Shown here piece by piece: positions 1-6,579 of a stretch of 6,919 nucleotides of DNA (positions within the stretch are counted from its first letter, which is position 1; every line of letters starts with the position of its first letter). The stretch spans positions 1 to 6,919 of the forward strand of contig CACYHM010000052.1 of the NCBI GenBank assembly GCA_902774195.1, read 5' to 3'. The position numbers and the translations under genes are program-made. The notes under the pieces are model-generated. The model worked only from the letters and a program-made list of their open reading frames with translations, searched no databases and was not told the origin of the DNA. The DNA comes from an uncultured Eubacteriales bacterium. Its GTDB lineage: Bacteria > Bacillota_A > Clostridia > Peptostreptococcales > Anaerovoracaceae.

Positions 1-1
1 G

Positions 2-2389
2 GAGTGCGGCTACATATCCTGGTGGGGCGTCACGGATCTGCCTGAGGTCAACGAGAACGATCCGGGATTCAGAAAGTTCATACTGGGCGAAGACGGCGTC
101 GCCGCCCACTGGATGAAGATGGGCGCGTCCGGCTGGAGGCTTGACGTGGCCGACGAGCTTCCCGACTCATTCATCGAGGGCGTCAGAAGGGCCGTCAAAA
201 AGGCGGACCCGGAGGGCCTTCTCATAGGAGAGGTCTGGGAGGACGCAAGCAACAAGATAAGCTACGGCGAGAGGCGCAGATATCTTCTCGGCAGCGAGCT
301 CGACGGCACGATGAACTACCCGCTGAGAGACATCCTGCTCGACTATGTGAACTACACGATCAGCTCGGGCGGAGCGGGCGAAAAGATACTCGCGCTCGAA
401 GAAAATTACCCGCCTGAGAACTTCTACGGGGCCCTGAACCTCATCGGCTCGCACGACCGCGAAAGGATAATCACGGCGATGGCGGCCGAAGAGGACTACG
501 ATTCGGCGGCCCGCAAGGTCAAAATGCTCTCGACACTGCAGTACGCTCTTCCGGGCGTGCCGTGTGTCTATTACGGAGATGAGGTCGGACTCACAGGAGG
601 AACGGATCCGGCCAACAGGAGCGGCTATCCGTGGGGATTCGAGAACCTCGACCTCGGGTATCACTACAGGATGCTCGGCCTGCTGTACCAGGAACACCCG
701 GCCCTGAGAAACGGCAGCTTCAGGATGCTCTCGGGCACATGCGGGATAAGCGATGATGTCTTCGCGTTCACCCTGAGCGGCAAAGACGCGGGCGGAGCCG
801 AAGAGACCCTGCTCGTACTCGCCAACAGAAGCTACAGCGACAGCTGGGTCGACCTCGGCGCGGTAGAGGACCTCAGAGGCGGATACGCGCTCGAGCTTCT
901 CACATCGACCGAGATGAAGACAGATGAAGAGGGAAGCCTCGGGACCGTCAGGATGGACAGGCTCTCTTCGATGATCATAAGCGTCAGAAAGGATTCACCG
1001 TACTGGGAGGGCATCGACAGGAAGGCCGGAGTCATCTGCCACATCAGCTCGCTCTGCACGCCGACGCTCGGAGCTTCGGCAAGAGACTTCGTGGACTTCA
1101 TAGCGGACGCGGGATTCAGCATATGGCAGATCCTGCCGCTCAATCCTGCAGGTGTCGGAAACTCGCCGTACAGCAGTTATGCGGCATTTGCGGGAGACGA
1201 GAGCTTCATCGACCCGAACGAGCTGCCTGACATGTCGGGCTACGAGGACTTCGTAAAAAACAACAGCGGATGGCTGTACGAATACATAGCATACAAGCTC
1301 ATAAGAGAATCGCAGAAGGAAAAGCCATGGTTCGAGTGGCCGGATGAGCTCAGATCCGCCGACCCGGCGCAGTATCTGGATACCCTCGGCGAAGAGGATA
1401 AACAGAAGGCGAAGGAACTCGCGAAGAAGCAGTATTATTTCGACTCCCAGTGGAAGGATCTCAAAAGATATGCCAACTCGAAAGGCATAGAGATAATGGG
1501 AGACCTGCCTATGTACATGGCGCCGGACTGCGCCGACGTGTGGGGCAACAAGGACGTTTTCAGGATGGACGAAGACGGACGCCTGGAGGTCAGCGCCGGA
1601 GTGCCGCCTGATGCGTTCAGCGGCGAGGGCCAGGAGTGGGGCAACCCGCTGTATAACTGGGACACACTCAAAGATAACGGCTATGACTGGTGGATGAGAA
1701 GGCTGCGTCAGTGCGCCGAACGCTACGACATACTCAGGATAGACCACTTCAGGGGACTGTCGGAGTTCTACGCCATCCCTGAAGGAGGGACCCCGAAGAA
1801 CGGATGCTGGCAGCACGGACCGGGACTCGCGTTCATAAAGGCGGTCAGCGACATGATCGAAGAAGACGAGAACGACCTTAAGGTGCTTGCCGAGGACCTC
1901 GGATTTCTCGACGCCGGAGTGAAGAACCTCATGAAGCTCTCGGGGCTGCCGGGCATGGACATCTGGCAGTTCAACGCCTGGGACATGATGCATCTCTGCG
2001 AGGAGTCGCCTGAAAAAGCGGCGAACAGAGCCTTCTATACCGGAACCCATGACAACAATACCCTTATAGGCTGGCTCGAAGAGTCGCGGGGCCCGCAGAT
2101 GGATGAGCGGGGAGAAGAGGATAGCGAAAGGAAAGAAGAGGAGACCGAAGAACTCCGGAAAGAAGCCAGGGATATAATAAGCCGCATCTACGAGAGCCCT
2201 GCGTGCCTCGCGATGATGCAGATGCAGGACGTGCTCCTGCTCGGCGAAGAGGCGAGGATGAACGTTCCGGGAGTAGCCGAAGGCAACTGGGCCTGGAAGA
2301 TGGACGGACCTTCAGTTACTGAGGCATACCCTTACGCGAAGGGCGTCGCGGAGTGGCTGAAAGAGCTTGCCGGAAAGACGGGACGTTGA
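2..2389 (+). CDS. GH13 alpha-glucan hydrolase / GH77 4-alpha-glucanotransferase fusion (5' end outside window)
   Basis: Partial protein; the open frame runs in from the left edge, so the true start and the N-terminal part of the GH13 module are missing. Residues are counted from the codon at base 2. The GH13 module shows SWWGVTDLPEVNE, then GWRLDVADE (nucleophile D48), GEVWE (acid/base E77) and GSHDRER (stabiliser D152), followed by a beta-rich C-terminal domain to about residue 335. From about residue 340 (KAGVICHISSL) a whole GH77/MalQ domain follows: GDLPMYMAPDCADVW near 500, ILRIDHFRG (nucleophile D581), LAEDLGF (E631), GTHDNNT (D684) and GEEARMNVPG near the end. All catalytic residues of both modules are present. 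Known family roles: GH13 enzymes of this type hydrolyse alpha-glucans, and GH77 transfers maltodextrin chains. Together they would degrade and recycle glycogen or maltodextrins in the cytoplasm (no signal peptide can be judged). A Glu/Lys/Arg-rich stretch lies near residues 697-722. GH13 specificity (neopullulanase, amylase or debranching) is not decided by the visible part. Confidence 0.93.
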   Translation, partial: ECGYISWWGVTDLPEVNENDPGFRKFILGEDGVAAHWMKMGASGWRLDVADELPDSFIEGVRRAVKKADPEGLLIGEVWEDASNKISYGERRRYLLGSELDGTMNYPLRDILLDYVNYTISSGGAGEKILALEENYPPENFYGALNLIGSHDRERIITAMAAEEDYDSAARKVKMLSTLQYALPGVPCVYYGDEVGLTGGTDPANRSGYPWGFENLDLGYHYRMLGLLYQEHPALRNGSFRMLSGTCGISDDVFAFTLSGKDAGGAEETLLVLANRSYSDSWVDLGAVEDLRGGYALELLTSTEMKTDEEGSLGTVRMDRLSSMIISVRKDSPYWEGIDRKAGVICHISSLCTPTLGASARDFVDFIADAGFSIWQILPLNPAGVGNSPYSSYAAFAGDESFIDPNELPDMSGYEDFVKNNSGWLYEYIAYKLIRESQKEKPWFEWPDELRSADPAQYLDTLGEEDKQKAKELAKKQYYFDSQWKDLKRYANSKGIEIMGDLPMYMAPDCADVWGNKDVFRMDEDGRLEVSAGVPPDAFSGEGQEWGNPLYNWDTLKDNGYDWWMRRLRQCAERYDILRIDHFRGLSEFYAIPEGGTPKNGCWQHGPGLAFIKAVSDMIEEDENDLKVLAEDLGFLDAGVKNLMKLSGLPGMDIWQFNAWDMMHLCEESPEKAANRAFYTGTHDNNTLIGWLEESRGPQMDERGEEDSERKEEETEELRKEARDIISRIYESPACLAMMQMQDVLLLGEEARMNVPGVAEGNWAWKMDGPSVTEAYPYAKGVAEWLKELAGKTGR

Positions 2390-2451
2390 CCGGGGAGACT
2401 ACGTATTCAATTTCTACAGGATCGAAGAATAGAGAAATAAAAGGGGGCGGA

Positions 2452-2697
2452 ATGGGAACTCCTATAGTGAAACTGGACCTGCACGGCATGTATCAGGACG
2501 AGGCCATGAAGGCGATCGACCGCGCTCTTAAGGCTGCCGATGACTCGACATACCAGATACAGCTGATCCACGGGTACAACCGGGGCACCAGCCTCAAGGA
2601 CATGATAGCGGACGAGTACCGCCACCATCCGAAGGTGGTGAGAGTGAAGCCGGGAGACAACCTCGGCGTCACGGTACTGGTGCTCAGAGAACTGTAG
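2452..2697 (+). CDS. Small stand-alone Smr-domain protein
   Basis: The product is 81 residues and consists almost entirely of one Smr (small MutS-related) domain. The N-terminal motif LDLHGM (D9, H11, G12) is followed by a helix (residues 14-30), then QLIHGYNRGTSLK (H40, G41, G45) and a C-terminal strand pair ending in GVTVLVLREL. In the wider family, Smr domains act as nucleases on branched or nicked DNA or on RNA, or help rescue stalled ribosomes. The canonical HGxGxGxL loop is replaced here by HGYNRGTSL, so activity cannot be assumed. The ATG at 2452 is chosen because AAGGGGG (2440-2446) sits just upstream. An in-frame ATG at 2353 lies inside the preceding gene and would add 33 residues that do not resemble the family. 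It follows the GH13/GH77 gene by 62 bases with no convincing promoter, so co-transcription is likely but not shown. Confidence 0.85.
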   Translation: MGTPIVKLDLHGMYQDEAMKAIDRALKAADDSTYQIQLIHGYNRGTSLKDMIADEYRHHPKVVRVKPGDNLGVTVLVLREL

Positions 2698-2713
2698 CCG
2701 GATAAAAGTCCGG
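2698..2713 (+). other. Short hairpin between smr-like gene and transporter gene
   Basis: CCGGA (2698-2702) and TCCGG (2709-2713) form a 5-bp stem, extendable by a U-G pair to a 6-bp stem with an AAAA loop. It starts directly after the Smr stop codon and ends 23 bases before the transporter start. No T-tract follows, so it is not a standard terminator; it may be an mRNA processing or stability element, or chance. Confidence 0.3.
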
Positions 2714-2736
2714 TGGATCGCGGAAGGGGGGACGCG

Positions 2737-3630
2737 ATGGGTAAGGGGCGTTTTGACAAAGCAAGAGGACTGGCTGAAGGGCTGATAGTGCTGCAGTCCG
2801 TGGTATACGGCTTCGGGGATCCGATCTCGAAGATCGCTTTCGATGCGGTGCCGGTATACTCGATGATGAGCGTGCGCTATTCGATAGCGTTTCTGTTCTG
2901 CCTCGTGCTCTTCCGCAGGCGGATAGCTGAGACCGTAAGAACGGTGCCCGTCAGAAAGTGGCTCGTTCCCGGCATGTGTATAGGCCTCAGTTATCTTCTC
3001 AATAATGTGGCGCTGTCACTGACTGAGGCGACCTCGGTCGCCTTTTTGCGTTCGATGTCGGTCGTATTCACGCCAGCGCTCGCCTTTCTCATGTTCCGCA
3101 TGAAGTACTCATGGAAGCAGATGATGGTACAGATAATGGTGCTCCCGGGCATATATCTGCTCTGCGTCAGAGGAGGACTCTCGGGCTTCGGAGCGGGCGA
3201 GATCACGGCGCTTGTTGCCGCGGTCCTCATGGGCGGGACACTGGTCCTGAGCCGCAGATACCTCGATGAGGACGTCGATCCCGTGAGCATGACGGCCCTG
3301 CAGGGAGGATGCTCGGCATTGCTGGCCCTGGGCGGCTGCGCCTTCATCGAAAAAGGGATCGACGTATCGGGAGCCGATGCGAAGGTATGGGCCATAATAC
3401 TCTACCTGGCCATCGCGTGCACATTCCTCGGATACCTGCTGCAGAACCTCGCTCTCACCAGGATATCCGAAAGGGCGGTGGCGCTTCTGCAGACACTCTG
3501 CCCGGTGATGACGGCGGTCTTCTCGTTCATGCTGCTCGGAGAGAAGCTCTCCGCGGCGGGCATCGCGGGAGCAGCCATAATACTGGCCTGCGTTACGGCC
3601 AGCGTGCTCATGTCCGGCACTGAGCGGTAA
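2737..3630 (+). CDS. DMT-superfamily (EamA-type) membrane transporter
   Basis: The product is 297 residues, normal for a 10-helix EamA/RhaT-type permease with two repeated halves. Hydrophobic spans appear at roughly residues 13-31, 38-60, 75-93, 100-120, 128-147, 155-173, 190-208, 222-240, 250-272 and 276-293. Family hallmarks are FGDPISKIAF in helix 1, ALSLTEATSVAFLRSMSVVFTPALAFLMF in half one, and the matching LALTRISERAVALLQTLCPVMTAVFSFMLLGEKLS in half two; the last segment (conserved LGE) is typical. Such proteins export or import metabolites such as amino acids or nucleotide derivatives; the substrate cannot be read from sequence. The ATG at 2737 is preferred over the in-frame GTG at 2713 because GGAAGGGGG (2722-2730) is spaced 6 bases from it. 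The gene begins 39 bases after the Smr gene. A terminator-like hairpin lies inside the frame at 3026-3047. Confidence 0.9.
   Translation: MGKGRFDKARGLAEGLIVLQSVVYGFGDPISKIAFDAVPVYSMMSVRYSIAFLFCLVLFRRRIAETVRTVPVRKWLVPGMCIGLSYLLNNVALSLTEATSVAFLRSMSVVFTPALAFLMFRMKYSWKQMMVQIMVLPGIYLLCVRGGLSGFGAGEITALVAAVLMGGTLVLSRRYLDEDVDPVSMTALQGGCSALLALGGCAFIEKGIDVSGADAKVWAIILYLAIACTFLGYLLQNLALTRISERAVALLQTLCPVMTAVFSFMLLGEKLSAAGIAGAAIILACVTASVLMSGTER
3026..3047 (+). terminator. Intragenic terminator-like hairpin inside the EamA gene
   Basis: AGGCGAC (3026-3032) pairs perfectly with GTCGCCT (3037-3043) around a CTCG tetraloop, and T residues run through 3047. This has the form of an intrinsic terminator on the coding strand, at about codon 97-104 of the transporter. 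The codons encode the conserved stretch EATSVAFL, so the structure may be a by-product of coding. While ribosomes follow closely it would be masked. The structure is plain in the sequence; its function is inference. Confidence 0.45.
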
Positions 3631-3632
3631 GA

Positions 3633-3656
3633 GACCGGGATCGTATGAACCCGGTC
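3633..3656 (+). terminator. 3' hairpin after EamA gene (no T-tract)
   Basis: GACCGGG (3633-3639) and CCCGGTC (3650-3656) form a perfect 7-bp GC-rich stem with a 10-base loop, two bases after the transporter stop codon. The bases that follow (atggaaaac) lack a T-run, so it is at best a weak or factor-assisted terminator, or a 3'-end stabilising stem. Confidence 0.45.
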
Positions 3657-3679
3657 ATGGAAAACAACTGCGGCAAAAA

Positions 3680-3688
3680 TGATAGAAT
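3680..3688 (+). promoter_or_regulatory. Extended -10 promoter for the AGCS/ATP-grasp operon
   Basis: TGATAGAAT matches the extended -10 form TGnTATAAT with one change. No good -35 is seen 16-18 bases upstream, which an extended -10 can tolerate. It lies 24 bases after the hairpin that closes the upstream gene and about 55 bases before the symporter start, so a short leader is expected. Confidence 0.5.
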
Positions 3689-3710
3689 ATATGCGGAATG
3701 AACTGCATAT
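3689..3710. promoter_or_regulatory. Inverted repeat at the expected transcription start of the AGCS operon
   Basis: ATATGC (3689-3694) and GCATAT (3705-3710) are perfect inverted repeats separated by 10 bases. The outer bases GAAT and TC extend the symmetry if a 2-base offset is allowed. Its place just downstream of the -10 would suit a repressor site or an RNA hairpin in the leader. No regulator can be named. Confidence 0.35.
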
Positions 3711-3742
3711 TCTGTATTTAGAAGAGAAGAAAGAGGGACAGA

Positions 3743-5275
3743 ATGGAAGCAGTCCTGAGCTTCATACAGGCGGTATGCGCAAGGATACAGGTCGTATCCG
3801 ATCTTTTGTGGGACTTCCCGGCAAACTTCGGCTGGTACGCGAAGATCCCGGTGATCGGGAATTTTTCGCTTGCGATAATCCTTCTTATCGGATCGGGCGT
3901 GTACTTCACGGTGAAGCTGGGCTTCATCCAGATACGCAGATTCAGGTACGGCATATCCGTGCTGATGAAAGAAAAGGCGGGAAAGACCGGACTTTCGCCG
4001 CTCGCGTCGTTCCTGCTTTCCACGGCGATGAGGGTCGGCCCCGGAAACATACTTGGAGTCACGGGCGCAGTCTCGGTCGGAGGGCCGGGAGCGCTCCTGT
4101 GGATGTGGGTATCCGCCTTCTTCGGGATGGCCACCGCCTTCGTTGAATCCACACTCGCTCAGATATTCAAGGAGAAAAAGGGCGATGAGTATATCGGGGG
4201 CATGTCATACTACGGAAGACGCCTGCTGAAGGATTCCGCGCTTGCAGGCACGCTTCTTTCGGTCCTGTATCTCATCTACGCTTTCCTGTGCTTTCCGGCG
4301 CAGGGCTTCAACACGATATCCTCCATGGGGCAGATAGCCGGGATAATAAGCGGACGCGAGCTTCCGACGACGCATGCCGTCTACTGGGCCGGGTTTGCGG
4401 CGGTGATCGCCGTCACCGTGGTCGTTTCGTGGGGAGGAACCAGAAGGATATCCCGCGTGACCGATGTGATGGTGCCTGTCATGGCTGTCGTATACGTGCT
4501 AACATCGCTCATCCTGATACTCATAAACTTTTCGAGGATACCGTGGTTCTTTTACACCGTGTTCACAGAGGCCTTCAGACCTGAAGCCGTATTCGGCGGC
4601 GCCTTCGGAACGGTGCTGATGCAGGGCGTGAGAAGAGGCCTCATGTCGAACGAAGCGGGCCAGGGAACCATCACGATGCCGGCCGCGACTGCGGATGCCG
4701 GGCATCCGTGCGACCAGGGCTGCGTCCAGGCCCTCGGCGTGTTCCTCGATACCATCGTCATAGCGACGATGACGGCCTTCGTCGTCATCATGGGGCGCGC
4801 ATGGCTCACAGACGGCGCGGATGCATGGTTCGAGGCGGGGAAACTTCAGAAATACCTGATCTCGGTAGAGGAGCTGACTCCGGGCACCGCTGCAGGTACG
4901 GCAGTCACTCTCATCGTGACCGCGTGCTTCGGCCTCTTCGCATTCACATGCCTGCTGGGATTCATGTCATTCTCGGAGATCAGCGCCAACAGGATAAGCC
5001 GGAACCCGGCCTTCATAAACACTGTCAGGATAATAGATATAGGGGTCATCGTATTCGGCATGCTGACGAGCATAGTCGGGATGGATCTGGCGGCCCTGTG
5101 GGATCTGTCGGATCTTGCGAACATACTCATGACATACTGCAACATACCGCTCCTGTACATAGGCTTCAGATATGTGAAAAGAGCGCAGGAGCATTTCGAT
5201 AACGGCAGCGGAACGCCGTTCGGCTCGGACATAGCCGGGATCGATCTCCCGGTCTGGGATGAAAAAAAGGAGTGA
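3743..5275 (+). CDS. AGCS-family sodium:alanine/glycine-type symporter
   Basis: The product is 510 residues, normal for the amino acid:cation symporter family (TC 2.A.25). The family signature is clear: LASFLLSTAMRVGPGNILGVTGAVSVGG near 88-114, then GGPGALLWMWVSAFFGMATAFVE (113-135), KKGDEYIGGMSYYG (145-158) and MSNEAGQGTITMPAATADAG (301-320) leading into LDTIVIATMTAFVVIMG (335-351). About ten hydrophobic segments are visible. The family imports alanine or glycine with Na+ (sometimes H+) across the cytoplasmic membrane. This member differs at two usually conserved spots: GTGN is GPGN (P100) and NEAGLGS is NEAGQGT (Q307), which suggests a divergent subgroup with possibly different substrate choice. 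The ATG at 3743 has AGAGGG (3732-3737) well placed. It has its own probable promoter and heads a two-gene operon with the ATP-grasp gene 7 bases downstream. Confidence 0.93.
   Translation: MEAVLSFIQAVCARIQVVSDLLWDFPANFGWYAKIPVIGNFSLAIILLIGSGVYFTVKLGFIQIRRFRYGISVLMKEKAGKTGLSPLASFLLSTAMRVGPGNILGVTGAVSVGGPGALLWMWVSAFFGMATAFVESTLAQIFKEKKGDEYIGGMSYYGRRLLKDSALAGTLLSVLYLIYAFLCFPAQGFNTISSMGQIAGIISGRELPTTHAVYWAGFAAVIAVTVVVSWGGTRRISRVTDVMVPVMAVVYVLTSLILILINFSRIPWFFYTVFTEAFRPEAVFGGAFGTVLMQGVRRGLMSNEAGQGTITMPAATADAGHPCDQGCVQALGVFLDTIVIATMTAFVVIMGRAWLTDGADAWFEAGKLQKYLISVEELTPGTAAGTAVTLIVTACFGLFAFTCLLGFMSFSEISANRISRNPAFINTVRIIDIGVIVFGMLTSIVGMDLAALWDLSDLANILMTYCNIPLLYIGFRYVKRAQEHFDNGSGTPFGSDIAGIDLPVWDEKKE
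5235..5252 (+). other. Hairpin at the 3' end of the symporter coding region
   Basis: CCGGGA (5235-5240) and TCCCGG (5247-5252) form a perfect 6-bp stem with a 6-base loop. It lies 20 bases before the symporter stop codon and 14 bases before the ribosome binding site of the ATP-grasp gene. It could slow ribosomes, tune coupled translation or protect the mRNA; chance within coding sequence is also possible. Confidence 0.3.
5267..5272 (+). promoter_or_regulatory. Ribosome binding site of the ATP-grasp gene, inside the symporter's last codons
   Basis: AAGGAG occupies the final two sense codons of the symporter and is followed, 10 bases later, by the ATG at 5283. This decides the start: the in-frame ATG at 5259 has no comparable site. 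Because the site overlaps translated sequence next to the stop codon, translation of the two genes is probably coupled. Confidence 0.65.
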
Positions 5276-5282
5276 GACAGAG

Positions 5283-6515
5283 ATGAGCAAGACCGTGATG
5301 CTTCTGAGCACAGTGCCTGACGAGCGCCCGGAGGCTGCCCTGAAAATGGCTGCAGATCTCGGGTACAGGACGATCATGTGCGCCGAAGAACCAAACGCGC
5401 AGCTGGAAGAGGCGGCGGACGCATATTACGTCGCGGACTGGAGCGATACGGAAGAGCTTCTGAGGATAGCCCGGAAGGAGCATATAGACGGAGCGGTGGG
5501 ACTCTGCGACCCCGCGATGATACCGGCCGCGGAGATAACCGAAGCTCTCGGGCTTGCGGGGAACTCCCCTGAGTGCATGGAGAGCTTCATATCCAAGGAA
5601 GGATTCCGCGAACTGCAGAAAAAGGCGGGTGTATTCTGCCCCGCGAGCGCTGTGGCAGAAAGCGCGGACGAGCTCGCTTCAAAGTGCGAAGGCATGGACT
5701 TTCCCGTCATCATAAAGCCAATGCTGTGCTCATCTTCACACGGCATGACGGTCGTCGAAAACCCTGAAGACATAAAGGCGGCCTTTCCGGAGGCAGCCGG
5801 GTATTCGAGGAACGGCATGGTCTGCGCGGAGGAATTCATAAGAAACGATGAGCTCAGGATCATCGAGGCCGATGTGTTCCTCTTTGAGGACGACATCCTC
5901 TGGGACGGCATACGCTGGTGCTACAGGCTCGAGAGCGCGCCTCTCAGGCCTGCATGCGATGTGTACCCGGTGAACCTGAGCGATGCTCAGATGAGCGAGC
6001 TCAAAGACGCCGTCACCGCTGTCCTCAGGACTTCGGGGGCGCGGATAGGAGAGTACAACGTGGAGGGCTTCTTCACGCCTGAAGGAAGATTCTTCATCGT
6101 CGAGATCAACCCGCGGCAGGCGGGGATATATAACCCGCTGGACATACAGGATTACTGCGGCGTGGATCTCACGAGGCTGCTTCTGACCACGGCAGTGGGA
6201 GACAGGAGCTATTACGAGGAGCTGAAGAGCTTCAGAAGGACGCGCTTCAATATACTCACCATCTCGGTGTTCAGCATCGAGGGAGGAGTGTTCGATCACA
6301 TACATGTAGATCCGTCGATACGCGATGCTCTCATCGCTTTCCGCTATCTGCACGGGCAGAAAGCGGGCGACAGGGTCGGAGACATCATCACCGCCGTGAG
6401 GCCGATCGCTCATCTGACGTTCAGATTCGGATCGGAAGAGGAACTGGAAAGAGCGCGTGTCAGGATAACGGAACTCGTATACCCGGTGATGCGCAACTTA
6501 TCACGAGGATGTTGA
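5283..6515 (+). CDS. ATP-grasp ligase, possibly an amino-acid ligase
   Basis: The product is 410 residues, soluble. Residues 1-95 look like the Rossmann-like pre-ATP-grasp domain (KTVMLLST at the N-terminus, then IDGAVGLCDPAMIPAAEITEALGLAGNS). The ATP-grasp core follows: SKEGFRELQKKAGV (K105), FPVIIKP (nucleotide-binding K145), the flexible loop SSSHGM (150-155), CAEEFI (E183/E184, adenine side), and the metal-binding pair NVEGFF (E261) and VEINPR (E274, N276, R278). Enzymes of this fold use ATP to form an acyl-phosphate and join a carboxylate to an amine or thiol. A separate C-terminal region of about 110 residues (295-410) with TISVFSIEGGVFDHI is not recognised in detail. Coupling to an amino-acid symporter suggests an amino-acid or peptide-forming ligase, but a carboxylase-like or tailoring role cannot be excluded. 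Confidence 0.85.
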   Translation: MSKTVMLLSTVPDERPEAALKMAADLGYRTIMCAEEPNAQLEEAADAYYVADWSDTEELLRIARKEHIDGAVGLCDPAMIPAAEITEALGLAGNSPECMESFISKEGFRELQKKAGVFCPASAVAESADELASKCEGMDFPVIIKPMLCSSSHGMTVVENPEDIKAAFPEAAGYSRNGMVCAEEFIRNDELRIIEADVFLFEDDILWDGIRWCYRLESAPLRPACDVYPVNLSDAQMSELKDAVTAVLRTSGARIGEYNVEGFFTPEGRFFIVEINPRQAGIYNPLDIQDYCGVDLTRLLLTTAVGDRSYYEELKSFRRTRFNILTISVFSIEGGVFDHIHVDPSIRDALIAFRYLHGQKAGDRVGDIITAVRPIAHLTFRFGSEEELERARVRITELVYPVMRNLSRGC

Positions 6516-6538
6516 ATCTCCGGATAATGTGGTATAAT
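6512..6538 (+). promoter_or_regulatory. Extended -10 promoter of the small membrane protein gene
   Basis: TGGTATAAT (6530-6538) is a perfect extended -10 element. TTGAAT (6512-6517) can serve as a -35, although the 15-base spacing is short. The -35 overlaps the stop codon of the ATP-grasp gene. Transcription would start near 6545, giving a leader of about 35 bases. No terminator lies between the ATP-grasp gene and this promoter, so read-through from upstream is also possible. Confidence 0.75.
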
Positions 6539-6579
6539 GGTCACAGCATATCAATCATTCTGAAAGGAAGGAGCTGGAA

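Noticed and set aside
995..2050. Long open frame (351 codons) on the minus strand
   Set aside because: It lies fully inside the GH77-containing gene, has no recognisable motif, and is the usual antisense shadow of a GC-rich gene.
2386..2413. TTGACC overlapping the GH13/GH77 stop codon as a -35 for the Smr gene
   Set aside because: The hexamer at the right distance (CAATTT, 2408-2413) is a poor -10, so a promoter here cannot be supported.
3657..3701. Possible 14-codon leader peptide (MENNCGKNDRIYAE)
   Set aside because: No ribosome binding site, and it overlaps the -10 element, so it would not be in the operon transcript.
3679..4146. 155-codon + strand frame overlapping the start of the symporter
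   Set aside because: Its ATG lies in the promoter -10 region without a ribosome binding site, and it runs out of frame with the AGCS motifs.
5259..5282. Upstream in-frame ATG of the ATP-grasp gene
   Set aside because: No ribosome binding site precedes it, and the added residues (MKKRSETE) are charged and unlike the start of a Rossmann-like domain; 5283 fits better.
5736..6413. 225-codon open frame on the minus strand
   Set aside because: It is antisense to the ATP-grasp gene, whose catalytic motifs fix the true frame; no family resemblance was seen.
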